Source: Anaerolineales bacterium (lineage in GTDB: Bacteria > Chloroflexota > Anaerolineae > Anaerolineales > RBG-16-64-43). From it: a stretch of 64,000 nt of DNA. A program made the position numbers and the translations under genes. Under the pieces are notes generated by a model. The model had not been told where the DNA came from. It worked only from the letters and a program-made list of their open reading frames with translations, and made no database searches. The DNA lies in the NCBI GenBank assembly GCA_016932475.1, contig JAFGCU010000020.1, positions 1-64,000 on the forward strand. Direction: 5' to 3'. The first letter of the stretch is position 1. The number at the start of each line of letters is the position of its first letter. Shown here one piece after another: positions 9,340 to 18,379 of this stretch.

Positions 9340-9975
9340 GACTTAGCCGGCATCCAGATTATGCGTCATCTTCCCGTGGACCCCGGCCTAGTACACGCCG
9401 GGGTGACGTTTTTATCAGCACGCCGGGGTGACGTTTTCCCCCGAGCGTTCGTCATGCCGGCGCGTTTTTGGCCGGCATCCAGATCATGCGTCCTCATCCC
9501 GTGGACCCCGGCCTAGTACACGCCGGGGTGACGGTTTCTCGGCACGCCGGGGTGACGTTTTTATCGGCACGCCGGGGTGACTTTTTTCCCCCAAGTGTTC
9601 GTCATGCCGGCGCGTTTTTGGCCGGCATCCAGATCATGCATCATCTTCGGTGGACCCCGGCCTAGTACACGCCGGGGTGACGGTTTCTCGGCACGCCGGG
9701 GTGACGTTTTCCCCCGAGCGTTCGTCATGCCGGCGCGTTTTTGGCCGGCATCCAGATCATGCGTCATCTTCGGTGGACCCCGGCCTAGTACACGCCGGGG
9801 TGACTTTTTTTCGGCACGCCGGGGTGACGTTTTTATCAGCACGCCGGGGTGACGTTTTCCCTCGAGCGTTCGTCATGCCGGCGTGTTTTTGGCCGGCATC
9901 CAGATCATGCATCATCTTCGGTGGACCCCGGCCTAGTACACGCCGGGGTGACGTTTTTTTTAGCACGCCGGGGTG
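9340..9975. repeat. Composite tandem array of a two-hairpin intergenic repeat
   Basis: Four near-identical units beginning GTCATGCCGGCGCGTTTTTGGCCGGCATCCAGATCATG at 9451, 9601, 9724, 9872 plus a truncated leading unit at ~9343; each followed by 2-3 copies of CACGCCGGGGTGAC(G) spaced ~25 bp (12 copies in all). Confidence 0.92.
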
Positions 9976-10101
9976 ACGACTACATTTCATAGTCGGGTGG
10001 TTTTTCCAATATATCTTCGTGTGTCTTCCGATCTTCCTTTGTGTATCTTCGTGGATTCCTCCGCATCAGGGTATAATTTCCCGGAAGCCGCCGAACTAAA
10101 A

Positions 10102-10821
10102 ATGAATCCACCAGCCATATCCTTGCTTCTGGTCGATGACGACGTTTCGATCACCGGACAGGTCGGGGCCTTCCTGACCCGCGCCGGGTACCGCGTGCAA
10201 ACCGAAGCGGACGGCGCGCGGGCTCTCGAGCAGATCCAGGCGCTCGACCCGGACCTGGTGATTCTCGATGTCCTCCTGCCCGGCATGGACGGGCGCGCGG
10301 TGCTGCGCGCGCTGCGCGCCGGCGGGGACCGACGCCCGGTGATTCTGCTGACCAAGGTCGGCAAGGCATCCGAACGGGCGTTGGCGCTCGAAGAAGGCGC
10401 CGACGACTACCTGAACAAGCCCTTTTCGGCGAGGGAACTCCTGGCCCGGATCCGGGCCGTGCTGCGGCGCGCGCACGACGCCCCGGTTCCCTTAACCTCC
10501 GCCTGGAAACTGACAGCCGGCAACCTGATCCTCGACCGCCGCGCCCGGCGCGCCGTGCTGAACGGGCAGACGATCGCCATGAAACCAAAAACGCTTGCCT
10601 TGCTCGAATACCTCATGACCCACCCCGACGAGTTGATGACGCGCGAGCGGCTGCTCAACGCGGTGTGGGGGTGGGAATACCCCGCCGGCCAGCGCACGGT
10701 GGATACGCGCGTGGCCGAACTGCGCCGGGCTTTGGGCGACGACGCCGGTCAACCCGCCTTCATCGAGACCGCCCCGAGCGAAGGATACCGGTTCATCGCT
10801 CCCGTACAGGGCGAGAAGTGA
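10102..10821 (+). CDS. Two-component response regulator, OmpR/PhoB winged-helix type
   Basis: Start MNPPAISLLLVDDD; LVILDVLLPGMDGR phospho-acceptor region, LEEGADDYLNKPF, C-terminal RERLLNAVWGWEYPAGQRTVDTRVAELRRALG. Confidence 0.93.
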   Translation: MNPPAISLLLVDDDVSITGQVGAFLTRAGYRVQTEADGARALEQIQALDPDLVILDVLLPGMDGRAVLRALRAGGDRRPVILLTKVGKASERALALEEGADDYLNKPFSARELLARIRAVLRRAHDAPVPLTSAWKLTAGNLILDRRARRAVLNGQTIAMKPKTLALLEYLMTHPDELMTRERLLNAVWGWEYPAGQRTVDTRVAELRRALGDDAGQPAFIETAPSEGYRFIAPVQGEK

Positions 10822-11759
10822 TCCGCAAGCTCCTGATCTCCGCGACGCCTTTGCTCCTCTGCCTGACGGCGGGGATCGCCGTGGAAGCGCTGGCGCCCCG
10901 TTTGCCTTTGCTTTCCCTGGAAATCAGCGCCGGCTGGCTTCTCGTCCTGGCCGGCCTCGCCGCCGGCTTCCTGACTGCCTCCTTCTTCTTCCTTCATTGG
11001 TGGCATGGCATCCGCGTCGAATCCGCGGTCCAGGCGGAGAAGCAAACGCAGGTGGAAGCCCAAAACCGGTTCCTGCGCAGGTTGGATCATGAGCTGAAAA
11101 ATCCGCTGACCGGCCTGCGGGCGGCGGTGGAAAACCTGGAAGAATCCGCTTCGGAAAATCTGCTGCCGGCGACCCTCCCCGACATCCGGCTGCAGGTCGA
11201 ACGCATGGTCCGGCTGACGGGCGATTTGCGCAAACTGGCGGAACTCGAAGAGATCCCGCTCGAACAAAGCGCAGTCGATCTGGGAGATTTGCTCGAGCGG
11301 ATCGTCGAAGCCGCGCAGGCCCAGCCCCTGGGAACCGGCCGGGATATCCGCCTGGTCGTTCCGCGCGTCCCCTGGCCGCTTGCCCCGGTTATGGCGGATG
11401 AGGACCTTCTCGGTTCGGCCTTTTTCAACCTTATCGACAATGCTTTGAAATACAGCCGTAAAAGCGACGCCGTGGAGATCCGGGCCGCCAATCACGACCG
11501 TCAGATACAGGTGGAAATCGCCGATTCCGGCCCCGGTATCGCCACGGAGGAACTTCCGCGGATTTTCGAGGAGCTCTACCGCGGCGCCAACGCGCGCAGC
11601 AGCGAGGGCAGCGGGGTTGGGCTGGCGCTCGTCAAACGCATCATCGAACGGCACGGCGGCACCATCACCGTGCACAGCCGGATGAACGGCGCCACCGGCT
11701 CCATTTTTACCGTTCTTCTGCCGGCCTCGGGCGCGGGCGAGAATATGACCAAACGGTAA
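10818..11759 (+). CDS. Sensor histidine kinase
   Basis: GTG start at 10818 overlaps the response regulator stop (GTGA); two N-terminal TM segments; H-box RRLDHELKNPLTGLRAAVE, N-box FFNLIDNALKYS, G boxes DSGPGIA and GSGVGLALVKRI. Confidence 0.93.
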   Translation: MIRKLLISATPLLLCLTAGIAVEALAPRLPLLSLEISAGWLLVLAGLAAGFLTASFFFLHWWHGIRVESAVQAEKQTQVEAQNRFLRRLDHELKNPLTGLRAAVENLEESASENLLPATLPDIRLQVERMVRLTGDLRKLAELEEIPLEQSAVDLGDLLERIVEAAQAQPLGTGRDIRLVVPRVPWPLAPVMADEDLLGSAFFNLIDNALKYSRKSDAVEIRAANHDRQIQVEIADSGPGIATEELPRIFEELYRGANARSSEGSGVGLALVKRIIERHGGTITVHSRMNGATGSIFTVLLPASGAGENMTKR

Positions 11760-11841
11760 CAACCGGGTGACCACTTGGTAATCCGTTGACGCTATTAATA
11801 CTGGTGAAGTACATTCTCTTTTTCCTCCGCGGAGGCCCATT

Positions 11842-13968
11842 ATGAAAAAGAAAAACATCCCCTTTTTGGCATTTGTGCTCAGCCTGGTTTTCCTTTCGAT
11901 CAATTGCGGAACGCTGAACATGGATCTGGTGAATCCCAACTCCGCCGGATCGGCGGAGACCGCCGTTTCCGGCGGCGCGGAATCGACGGCCGCCGGAAAG
12001 ACGGAAATCGCTTCCTCGGGCGCAAACGAGCCTTCCGACACCGCCATGCCCATCCCGACTCAGGCGCCGTCGATTCAAATTCATGCCGAGCCGAAAACCA
12101 TCCTGGAGTATCCCGGGGGGCACATCGCCTGGTCGCCGGACGGGAAGTGGCTGATCCTGGGCGGGCGCGAAGTCCGTTTCCTGGACGCCCAGACTCTGCA
12201 GCAAACGCGGTCGATCCAGGCCGACCGTTGGGTGATGGGCATAGCGGTCTCCCCGGACAGTAAAGTCCTCGCGATGATCGACGAATCGCGCGGGGTGATG
12301 CTGTTCGACATCGCCTCCGGAAGCGAAATGCGGACGATTCCAGACTCGCGCTCCACCACCTCCGCAACCTCCGGTTCCTTCCTCGCGTTTTCCCCCGACA
12401 GCGCCACACTGGCGGTGATCCTCGGGGAAGTCGTCAAGCTGTACCGGGTTTCCGACGGCGAGGAGCTCAACACCCTGGTTCCTAAAACCGGCGGCATGTC
12501 ATCCCATTTCGGCGCGTCGTCCGTAGCCTTCTCCAAGGACGGCAGCAAGTTGTTCGTGGGTGGAATGGGGATTGCCGTGATCAACATCACCGACGGGAAG
12601 CAGGAGCAGGTATTCGGCGAGGATACGCGCTGCATGGCGCTCTCCCCGGACGGAAACCTGCTTGTGACCGCGGGAACGTTCAACAATCAGCCGGTTACGG
12701 TTTGGGATGCCGCCACCGGCAGCCCCCTGCGCACGCTGGACGAACCGGGCGACGCGGCTGTGGATATCGGCATATCGAGCATGGCATTCTCGCCGGACAG
12801 CCGGGTGCTGGCAACGGCCTCCGCCGACGTAACGATCAAACTGTGGGACGTGGCCACGGGGGCGTTGCTTCAAACGCTGGTCGGTCATACCACGGCCGTG
12901 TCCGCCCTCGGCTTTTCCCCGGACGGGAGAACCCTCGCCTCCGGAACGAAGGAGGAAGGGGATCAGGCCGGCGTACGGCTGTGGACGATCTCCAGCGGCC
13001 CGGCTCAGCCGACCGCTACCCGCTCCACTGCTTCCGTCGAGCGGCCCACGCCCATCCCGCTTTCCGCGCGCGCGATCCTACCCGAAAACGCGCCGTCGAT
13101 GAAGAAACGCTCCGCGCTCGAGGTCAGCGAAAGCGGTAGCCTGGCCTGGTCGCCGGATGGTAGCAGGCTGGTCGTCGGCGGGCGGAAGCTGCAATTCTTC
13201 CGTGTTCCCGGCCTGACCGAATCCAGCGCGCTGTCTTCCGAGATAGCGGGATTGGCAATATCTCCCAACGGCAGGATCCTGGCTGCCGCCGGATATTCCG
13301 GCGTGCGCTTGATCGATATGGCTTCCGAAAAAGAAATCCTCACCCTGCCCGGCACCAGCATCAGCACCAGTGCATTGTCCAACTCGTTCCTGGCGTTTAC
13401 ACCCGACAGCAGGACTCTGGCGGTGATTCTCGGAGACGTGGTTAAGTTGTTCGATACGGAGACCGGTCTGGAAACCGGGACTATTGTGGCCAACGGCGCC
13501 TTCCACATTGCCATCTCTCCCGATGGAACCCTGCTCTACGCCGTCGGTTGGGGCGAGCAAATCACAGTGTGGGATATTTTCACCGGCGCCAATCTTCGTT
13601 CGATCGGCACTCCTTCCTTTAGTTTCGATTACATGATCCTCTCCCCGGACGGGAGTACCCTCGCGGCCAGTTCGTTCGACGGCACGATCCTCCTTCTGGA
13701 TGCAGCGTCCGGGCGCCAACTCCACTCGCTCCAGGTATCCAGTGCGCGGATCGGCGGAATGGCCTTCTCTCCCGATGGGAAGATCCTCGCCGCCATCACC
13801 GACGGGGTGGCGATACAACTGTGGGACGTATCGAGGGGACAATTGTTAACAAACCTGACCGGCCACAGCCAAAGCATAAACTCCATCGCCTTCTCCCCAG
13901 ACGGTGCACTCCTGGCCTCCTCGTCCTATAGTGACGGCGTGTACCTTTGGGGCCTGCCAGCCGGATAG
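11842..13968 (+). CDS. WD40-repeat lipoprotein with duplicated beta-propeller
   Basis: Lipobox-like LVFLSINCG; many SPDGxxLA...VxLWD repeats; two homologous halves. Confidence 0.88.
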   Translation: MKKKNIPFLAFVLSLVFLSINCGTLNMDLVNPNSAGSAETAVSGGAESTAAGKTEIASSGANEPSDTAMPIPTQAPSIQIHAEPKTILEYPGGHIAWSPDGKWLILGGREVRFLDAQTLQQTRSIQADRWVMGIAVSPDSKVLAMIDESRGVMLFDIASGSEMRTIPDSRSTTSATSGSFLAFSPDSATLAVILGEVVKLYRVSDGEELNTLVPKTGGMSSHFGASSVAFSKDGSKLFVGGMGIAVINITDGKQEQVFGEDTRCMALSPDGNLLVTAGTFNNQPVTVWDAATGSPLRTLDEPGDAAVDIGISSMAFSPDSRVLATASADVTIKLWDVATGALLQTLVGHTTAVSALGFSPDGRTLASGTKEEGDQAGVRLWTISSGPAQPTATRSTASVERPTPIPLSARAILPENAPSMKKRSALEVSESGSLAWSPDGSRLVVGGRKLQFFRVPGLTESSALSSEIAGLAISPNGRILAAAGYSGVRLIDMASEKEILTLPGTSISTSALSNSFLAFTPDSRTLAVILGDVVKLFDTETGLETGTIVANGAFHIAISPDGTLLYAVGWGEQITVWDIFTGANLRSIGTPSFSFDYMILSPDGSTLAASSFDGTILLLDAASGRQLHSLQVSSARIGGMAFSPDGKILAAITDGVAIQLWDVSRGQLLTNLTGHSQSINSIAFSPDGALLASSSYSDGVYLWGLPAG

Positions 13969-14082
13969 GCGCGGCTTTCCCGATCCTGATGGACACAACC
14001 CTCCCGCGGCAAACGCCGCGGGAGGGCACCCCCGGAACGATTAAAAAAGAAAAAAACAAGTAAGTAGCCCTTCAGGCTACCC

Positions 14083-15114
14083 ATGGGAGGAGCCATGCTT
14101 AAATCCAGTCTGATCGCCGTTCCCGTCACCGCTATCGTCATCCTTTGCACCGGATTTCTGAGCGAGTTGTGCTGCTGCGCCAGTCCGTTCACCGCGGTTT
14201 TCCTGGGGCTTGCCGCCGGAGCGTTGTGCGCCTTGGTTGAAAAGCCTCTCCACAGGGATCGGGCGTTGAAGCGCGGCGCGATCGCCGGCGCAATCGCCGG
14301 ATTCGCCGCGGTCCCCGCCCAGGTGCTCGGGGAAATCGCCGTCGCCCTGGCGATAGCGGGAAGCGGTCAAGTGGATATCTCGCTGTTCGGCCTGCCGCAG
14401 GCGAGCGCCACCGTCGATTTATGGAACTGGGCCTTAAACGCCTTCTTCGCCGCCAGCCTGTACGGATTGCTCGCCGCCGCGATTATGACGGGGACGGGAG
14501 CCGCGGGCGGCGCCATATGGTTCCGCGTTTATCGAAGGAAGAACACGGAACCGGGTACCGGGGTGGACCAGCCTAAACCGGAACTGCCGGCAGATCTTCC
14601 CGGGCAGGCGCCGGATCCACGGAAAATGATTTTATCCGGCGTCATCATGGCCGGCGTGGCGTTTGTCTTTCTTCTCCTGATCAAGACAAATTGGGGATGC
14701 CTGTCGGTACCGGCGGCGGTAATCATAGGATTGGCCACCGGTATCCTTGCCGGCAACCTGGCAAGGCCGGACACTGCCGGCCGGGCGGCTGTCTTCGGGG
14801 GGATCGCCGGATTGATCGCCAGCCTTGGCGCCTCCCTCGGCGATATCATCGGCTTGTTGATCCGCATATTCCTGATCCAGACCCCGCAGGGGATTAATTC
14901 CATGACCGAAGGGTTTTACGGCATGATGGGGATGGCCGATTCGTTTGGGGCACAAACACCGGCTGAAATCCTTTTCGGTGATATTCCCATAATCTGCTGC
15001 TGCAGCACTCTTTATCTTGCCGCATTTATCGGTTTCGGCGCGCTCGGCGGCCTGTTGTGGTTCCGGCGGGAGGCGATGCCGGGTGCGCTCCGGCCGGCCG
15101 CCCCGGCGCAATAA
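14083..15114 (+). CDS. Multi-pass membrane protein with internal duplication, unknown function
   Basis: 343 aa, hydrophobic; both halves carry a CCC motif and similar glycine-rich TM architecture. Confidence 0.65.
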   Translation: MGGAMLKSSLIAVPVTAIVILCTGFLSELCCCASPFTAVFLGLAAGALCALVEKPLHRDRALKRGAIAGAIAGFAAVPAQVLGEIAVALAIAGSGQVDISLFGLPQASATVDLWNWALNAFFAASLYGLLAAAIMTGTGAAGGAIWFRVYRRKNTEPGTGVDQPKPELPADLPGQAPDPRKMILSGVIMAGVAFVFLLLIKTNWGCLSVPAAVIIGLATGILAGNLARPDTAGRAAVFGGIAGLIASLGASLGDIIGLLIRIFLIQTPQGINSMTEGFYGMMGMADSFGAQTPAEILFGDIPIICCCSTLYLAAFIGFGALGGLLWFRREAMPGALRPAAPAQ

Positions 15115-15142
15115 CCAGTTCCGCGGATGAGGGGCATGTAAT

Positions 15143-15197
15143 AGCCGGAAGGACACGAAGGGTTAAAATCTTAATCAACCTTCGTGTCCTTCCGGCT
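15143..15197. repeat. Inverted repeat of the CACGAAG family
   Basis: AGCCGGAAGGACACGAAGG (15143-15161) and CCTTCGTGTCCTTCCGGCT (15179-15197), 19-bp perfect arms. Confidence 0.85.
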
Positions 15198-15219
15198 TTC
15201 CTTCGTGTTCTTCGCGGAA

Positions 15220-15495
15220 TTAATTAATTCCGAGCAGTTCGCAAATCTTTTTCTTGTCCCAATCCACCACGATCTCCCCGCCGATATCGATGGTGGGCGT
15301 GGTTTCATTCCCGTCCGCCCAGCCGCGCACACGCGCCGCGGCCTCGCGGTCCTTGCTGATATCCACATCGACATATTTGATGTTGTGTTCTTTCAGGAAT
15401 GCGCGCGCACTCCGGCACCCCGGGCACCATTGCGTGCAATACAGGATCACCTCGGCTTTCGGTTCCGACGATCCGGTTTTTTCATTCTGCGGCAT
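15220..15495 (-). CDS. Glutaredoxin/NrdH-like family protein
   Basis: VILYCTQWCPGCRSARAFLKEHNIKYVDVDIS...TTPTIDIGGEIVVDW (thioredoxin fold, CPGC active site). Confidence 0.85.
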   Translation of the reverse strand: MPQNEKTGSSEPKAEVILYCTQWCPGCRSARAFLKEHNIKYVDVDISKDREAAARVRGWADGNETTPTIDIGGEIVVDWDKKKICELLGIN

Positions 15496-15637
15496 TCTCT
15501 CTCCTTTGAAATCTATGCAAATGGAATTCTTCTGGAAAACCCCATTTCCGGAAAGCCGCAAAGGACGCTAAGCTATTCATTGTTTTCTTTTCCAATTTTC
15601 TTTGTGTACTTAGCGGCTTCGCGGTGAAAAGGTTTTT

Positions 15638-16810
15638 TTATTTCTTCAATTCCCGGCTTGCGGCCAGCGCCGCCTGCCAGACTTCTTTGAGCGGAATGCG
15701 CTTTTCTTCCGCCAGCCGCAGGCAATCCCGGTATTCCGGGGCGGCGTTCATCACCCGCTTTTCCCAGCAGGCGATTTTCACCTTCACCGGACCGTAGGCG
15801 GTCTCCACGGTCCGTTCCTCGCGCTCGAGCTTCCGCCGCTCCACCGGGTGCATGCGCACGCCGATCGTGGTCGTCTCGGAAAAGAGAACGCCGAGCGCGC
15901 CGTCCAATTTCGATTCATCCACCAGCATGCCGAGCAGGATCGCCGGACGGTTGCGCTTCATCTGAATCGGCGCAAGGTACACATCCAGCGCCCCGGCGTC
16001 GAACAGCCGCTCCAGGACGTGCTCGTACCATTGCGGATTCATGTCGTCGATGTTGGCTTCCACGACCAGGACGTGCTCCCCCGCCGGCCCGTCCTCCGCG
16101 CTGCCGACTGTCACCCGCAGGAGATTGGCCCACGGCAGGTCGCGCGTGCCGGCGCCGTACCCCACGAACCCCACACGCATCGGCGGCGCGCCGTCGAAAT
16201 CCGCCGTTAACCCCGCCAGCAGTGCGGCGCCGGTCGGCGTGACCAGCTCCGCGTCGACATCCCGCCCGTACACCGGAACTCCGCGCAGCAGTTCGGCCGT
16301 CGCCGGAGCCGGCACCGGAAGCAGGCCGTGCGCGGATTGCACGGTTCCGGCGCCGATGTGCAGCGGAGACGAATACACCCTGTCCACGCCGAGCAACTCC
16401 AGGCAGATCGCAGTCCCGACGATGTCGACGATCGCGTCCACCGCGCCGACTTCATGGAAGTGGATCTTCTCGACCGGCTCGCCGTGGACTTTCGATTCCG
16501 CTTCGGCCAGCGCGCGGAACGTCCGCAGACTCCGCTCGCGGACCCGCTCCGCCAGCGCGCCGGATTGTATGATCGTTTCGATGTCCGCCAAATGGCGGTG
16601 CGGCTGTTTTTCATCCATGCGGACTTCCACCGCCGTTCCGCGCAAGCCGGATTTGTGCGTCTCGTTTATTTCAAGCCGGTATCCGCCGAGGTTCAGTTTC
16701 CCCAACTCGCGGCGGAGGGTGTCCGGCGCGATGCCGCAATCGAGCAGCGCGCCCAGCGTCATGTTGCCGCTGATGCCGGAAAAACAATCAAAACAGGCGA
16801 TTGTCGTCAT
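15638..16810 (-). CDS. larC: Nickel pincer cofactor biosynthesis protein LarC
   Basis: MTTIACFDCFSGISGNMTLGALLDCGI, KIHFHEVGAVDAIVDIVGTAICLELL, VVEANIDDMNPQWYEHVLERLFDAGALDVYLAPIQMKRNRPA. Single uninterrupted ORF. Confidence 0.93.
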   Translation of the reverse strand: MTTIACFDCFSGISGNMTLGALLDCGIAPDTLRRELGKLNLGGYRLEINETHKSGLRGTAVEVRMDEKQPHRHLADIETIIQSGALAERVRERSLRTFRALAEAESKVHGEPVEKIHFHEVGAVDAIVDIVGTAICLELLGVDRVYSSPLHIGAGTVQSAHGLLPVPAPATAELLRGVPVYGRDVDAELVTPTGAALLAGLTADFDGAPPMRVGFVGYGAGTRDLPWANLLRVTVGSAEDGPAGEHVLVVEANIDDMNPQWYEHVLERLFDAGALDVYLAPIQMKRNRPAILLGMLVDESKLDGALGVLFSETTTIGVRMHPVERRKLEREERTVETAYGPVKVKIACWEKRVMNAAPEYRDCLRLAEEKRIPLKEVWQAALAASRELKK

Positions 16811-16837
16811 AGTATCCCCAAAACCAAAGCAAGCCTT

Positions 16838-17266
16838 TCATTCCCCGCCAATGATGACCAGCCGGTGGTTGGTCCCATCCATGACCAGCGTGAGTTTTGT
16901 GATCACCCACTCCCCCTCCATTTTTCTTGCTGTGACGTACACCGTTCCGGAACCCTTCGGACCGGAAACGGAATATGAAATGTCGGCGGTCCCGGACGCC
17001 GGGGTTTCGGAGATGGATCCGTTGACAAGCCATCCCGCCTCGATCGGCGTCCCCAAAAGCTGTTGAGCCCGGGAATCCGCCTGAACCGCGGCCAGCGAAT
17101 CCTGATACGCCGGGTTGGATTTCATCAGGCCGAATATGCCGAATACCCCGGCGGCACCGGTTCCGACGACGCACACGGCGGTCATCGTCAGCAACAGGCA
17201 GGCCGCCAGGATCAGCACCCACCAAAAACGCGCGAACCAGCTTTTCTTCTTTGTTGGATTTTCCAT
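16838..17266 (-). CDS. Coa1/Tim21-like domain membrane protein
   Basis: Start MENPTKKKSWFARFWW; one TM; NPAYQDSLAAVQADSRAQQLLGTPIEAGWLVNGSIS...ADISYSVSGPKGSGTVYVTARKMEGEWVITKLTL matches the Coa1-like pattern. Confidence 0.7.
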   Translation of the reverse strand: MENPTKKKSWFARFWWVLILAACLLLTMTAVCVVGTGAAGVFGIFGLMKSNPAYQDSLAAVQADSRAQQLLGTPIEAGWLVNGSISETPASGTADISYSVSGPKGSGTVYVTARKMEGEWVITKLTLVMDGTNHRLVIIGGE

Positions 17267-17335
17267 GTTCTCCTCCGGTTTGAAATATTCACGATCTCGG
17301 CGGGAACGAATTATAAGGGATGGCCGTGCCATGAA

Positions 17336-17656
17336 TTATGGAGAAAGCAATTTTTCGGCCACAGGCAGCAGAAACAGGCCTGCGATGCACACGGTGATCA
17401 GCGCGATCAGGACGATGTTGGCGTACCCCATAACCAATCCGGCGGCCGCCAATCCGTCGCCGGTAAGCCGCCCTTCGGATTGAGCAATCCGGACCCTCGC
17501 CATATGCCCAAGGACAATCGCGGGAATGGCGCCCAGGACCGGGAGGATGATCCAGCTGGCGAGGCCCAGAAACAGGCTGGCGGTGGCCAGCCCGCTGATC
17601 TGGAACGGCGGTTCCTCCGGCGGCAGATACGAGCGCTCTTCCGAAGGTTCGGCCAT
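17336..17656 (-). CDS. DUF4190 domain-containing membrane protein
   Basis: GLATASLFLGLASWIILPVLGAIPAIVLGHMARVRIAQSEGRLTGDGLAAAGLVMGY. Confidence 0.85.
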   Translation of the reverse strand: MAEPSEERSYLPPEEPPFQISGLATASLFLGLASWIILPVLGAIPAIVLGHMARVRIAQSEGRLTGDGLAAAGLVMGYANIVLIALITVCIAGLFLLPVAEKLLSP

Positions 17657-18289
17657 CTATCCGGCCTCCCACTCCGCGCGGGTGACTGTATGGCAGCCCA
17701 TCTGCAGCCATTCCCAGAAGGCGGCGCAATCTCCGTCCAGCGTGTAGCCCACGCTTTGCACGAAATCGAACTGGAACACCGTGCTGTTCAACTGCGACAT
17801 CAGCATCTGGCTGCCGGCGCTGGTGGAGGCGTTGGGGATGAGCGTATTAAGTCCCGTGAAATCGACGGTGTACTCCCCGCCCACGCCGATCACCCCGGCG
17901 ACCGCATCCGCCGTGGCGGGCGAGAACCACGAGGTCAGTCCGGCTGCTTTTTCGGCGTCGGTCGGCCCCTTAAGCAGTTCCTTGAGAGTCGAGCGGACAA
18001 GGACCGCCTCGTTGTCGGTTTGCGGGACGGACCGGGTGGCCGGGACGGGGGTCATATTCTCGTCGGCGGCCATTGTGAAGAAGACCCACACGCTCACCGT
18101 TCCCGGTTCGGGGGATTGCACCGGGCTCCAGGTTTCCGAGACGGTCGGCATAGCACCTTGCGTATTCTGGGCCGGCAGCGTCAGAATGGATGCGGTGGGC
18201 ACCGCCGGCCCATCCGTGGCGATGGGTGTGGATATATTGCACGCCAGGGTCGGTAATACAATGGCAAGAAGGGGCAGCAATCGATTCAT
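17657..18289 (-). CDS. Lipoprotein, GerMN-like
   Basis: Lipobox LLAIVLPTLACN; EAVLVRSTLKELLKGPTDAEKAAGLTSWFS and VDFTGLNTLIPNAST resemble GerMN. Confidence 0.65.
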   Translation of the reverse strand: MNRLLPLLAIVLPTLACNISTPIATDGPAVPTASILTLPAQNTQGAMPTVSETWSPVQSPEPGTVSVWVFFTMAADENMTPVPATRSVPQTDNEAVLVRSTLKELLKGPTDAEKAAGLTSWFSPATADAVAGVIGVGGEYTVDFTGLNTLIPNASTSAGSQMLMSQLNSTVFQFDFVQSVGYTLDGDCAAFWEWLQMGCHTVTRAEWEAG

Positions 18290-18379
18290 TAACTCTCCTT
18301 GCATAATCTGGCAATCACCGGGCAATCGATATGGCGCGGGTTTTGATTATGCATTATAAATCCCTTTTTATCCACCCGA

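Noticed and set aside
9340-9975. Possible CRISPR array
   Set aside because: Units contain internal palindromes and near-identical inter-unit sequence rather than unique spacers; sub-unit number varies; no cas genes in the window.
9247-9990. Several ORFs on both strands (e.g. 9247..9516, 9468..9665, 9561..9842, 9577..9852, 9650..9976, 9757..9990) encoding repetitive PARFWPASRSC / RRGDVF peptides
   Set aside because: They are translations of the palindromic repeat array; no ribosome sites or non-repeat content.
15638-16810. Programmed frameshift in larC (as reported for some lactobacilli)
   Set aside because: Here LarC is one uninterrupted 390-aa ORF, so no frameshift is needed.
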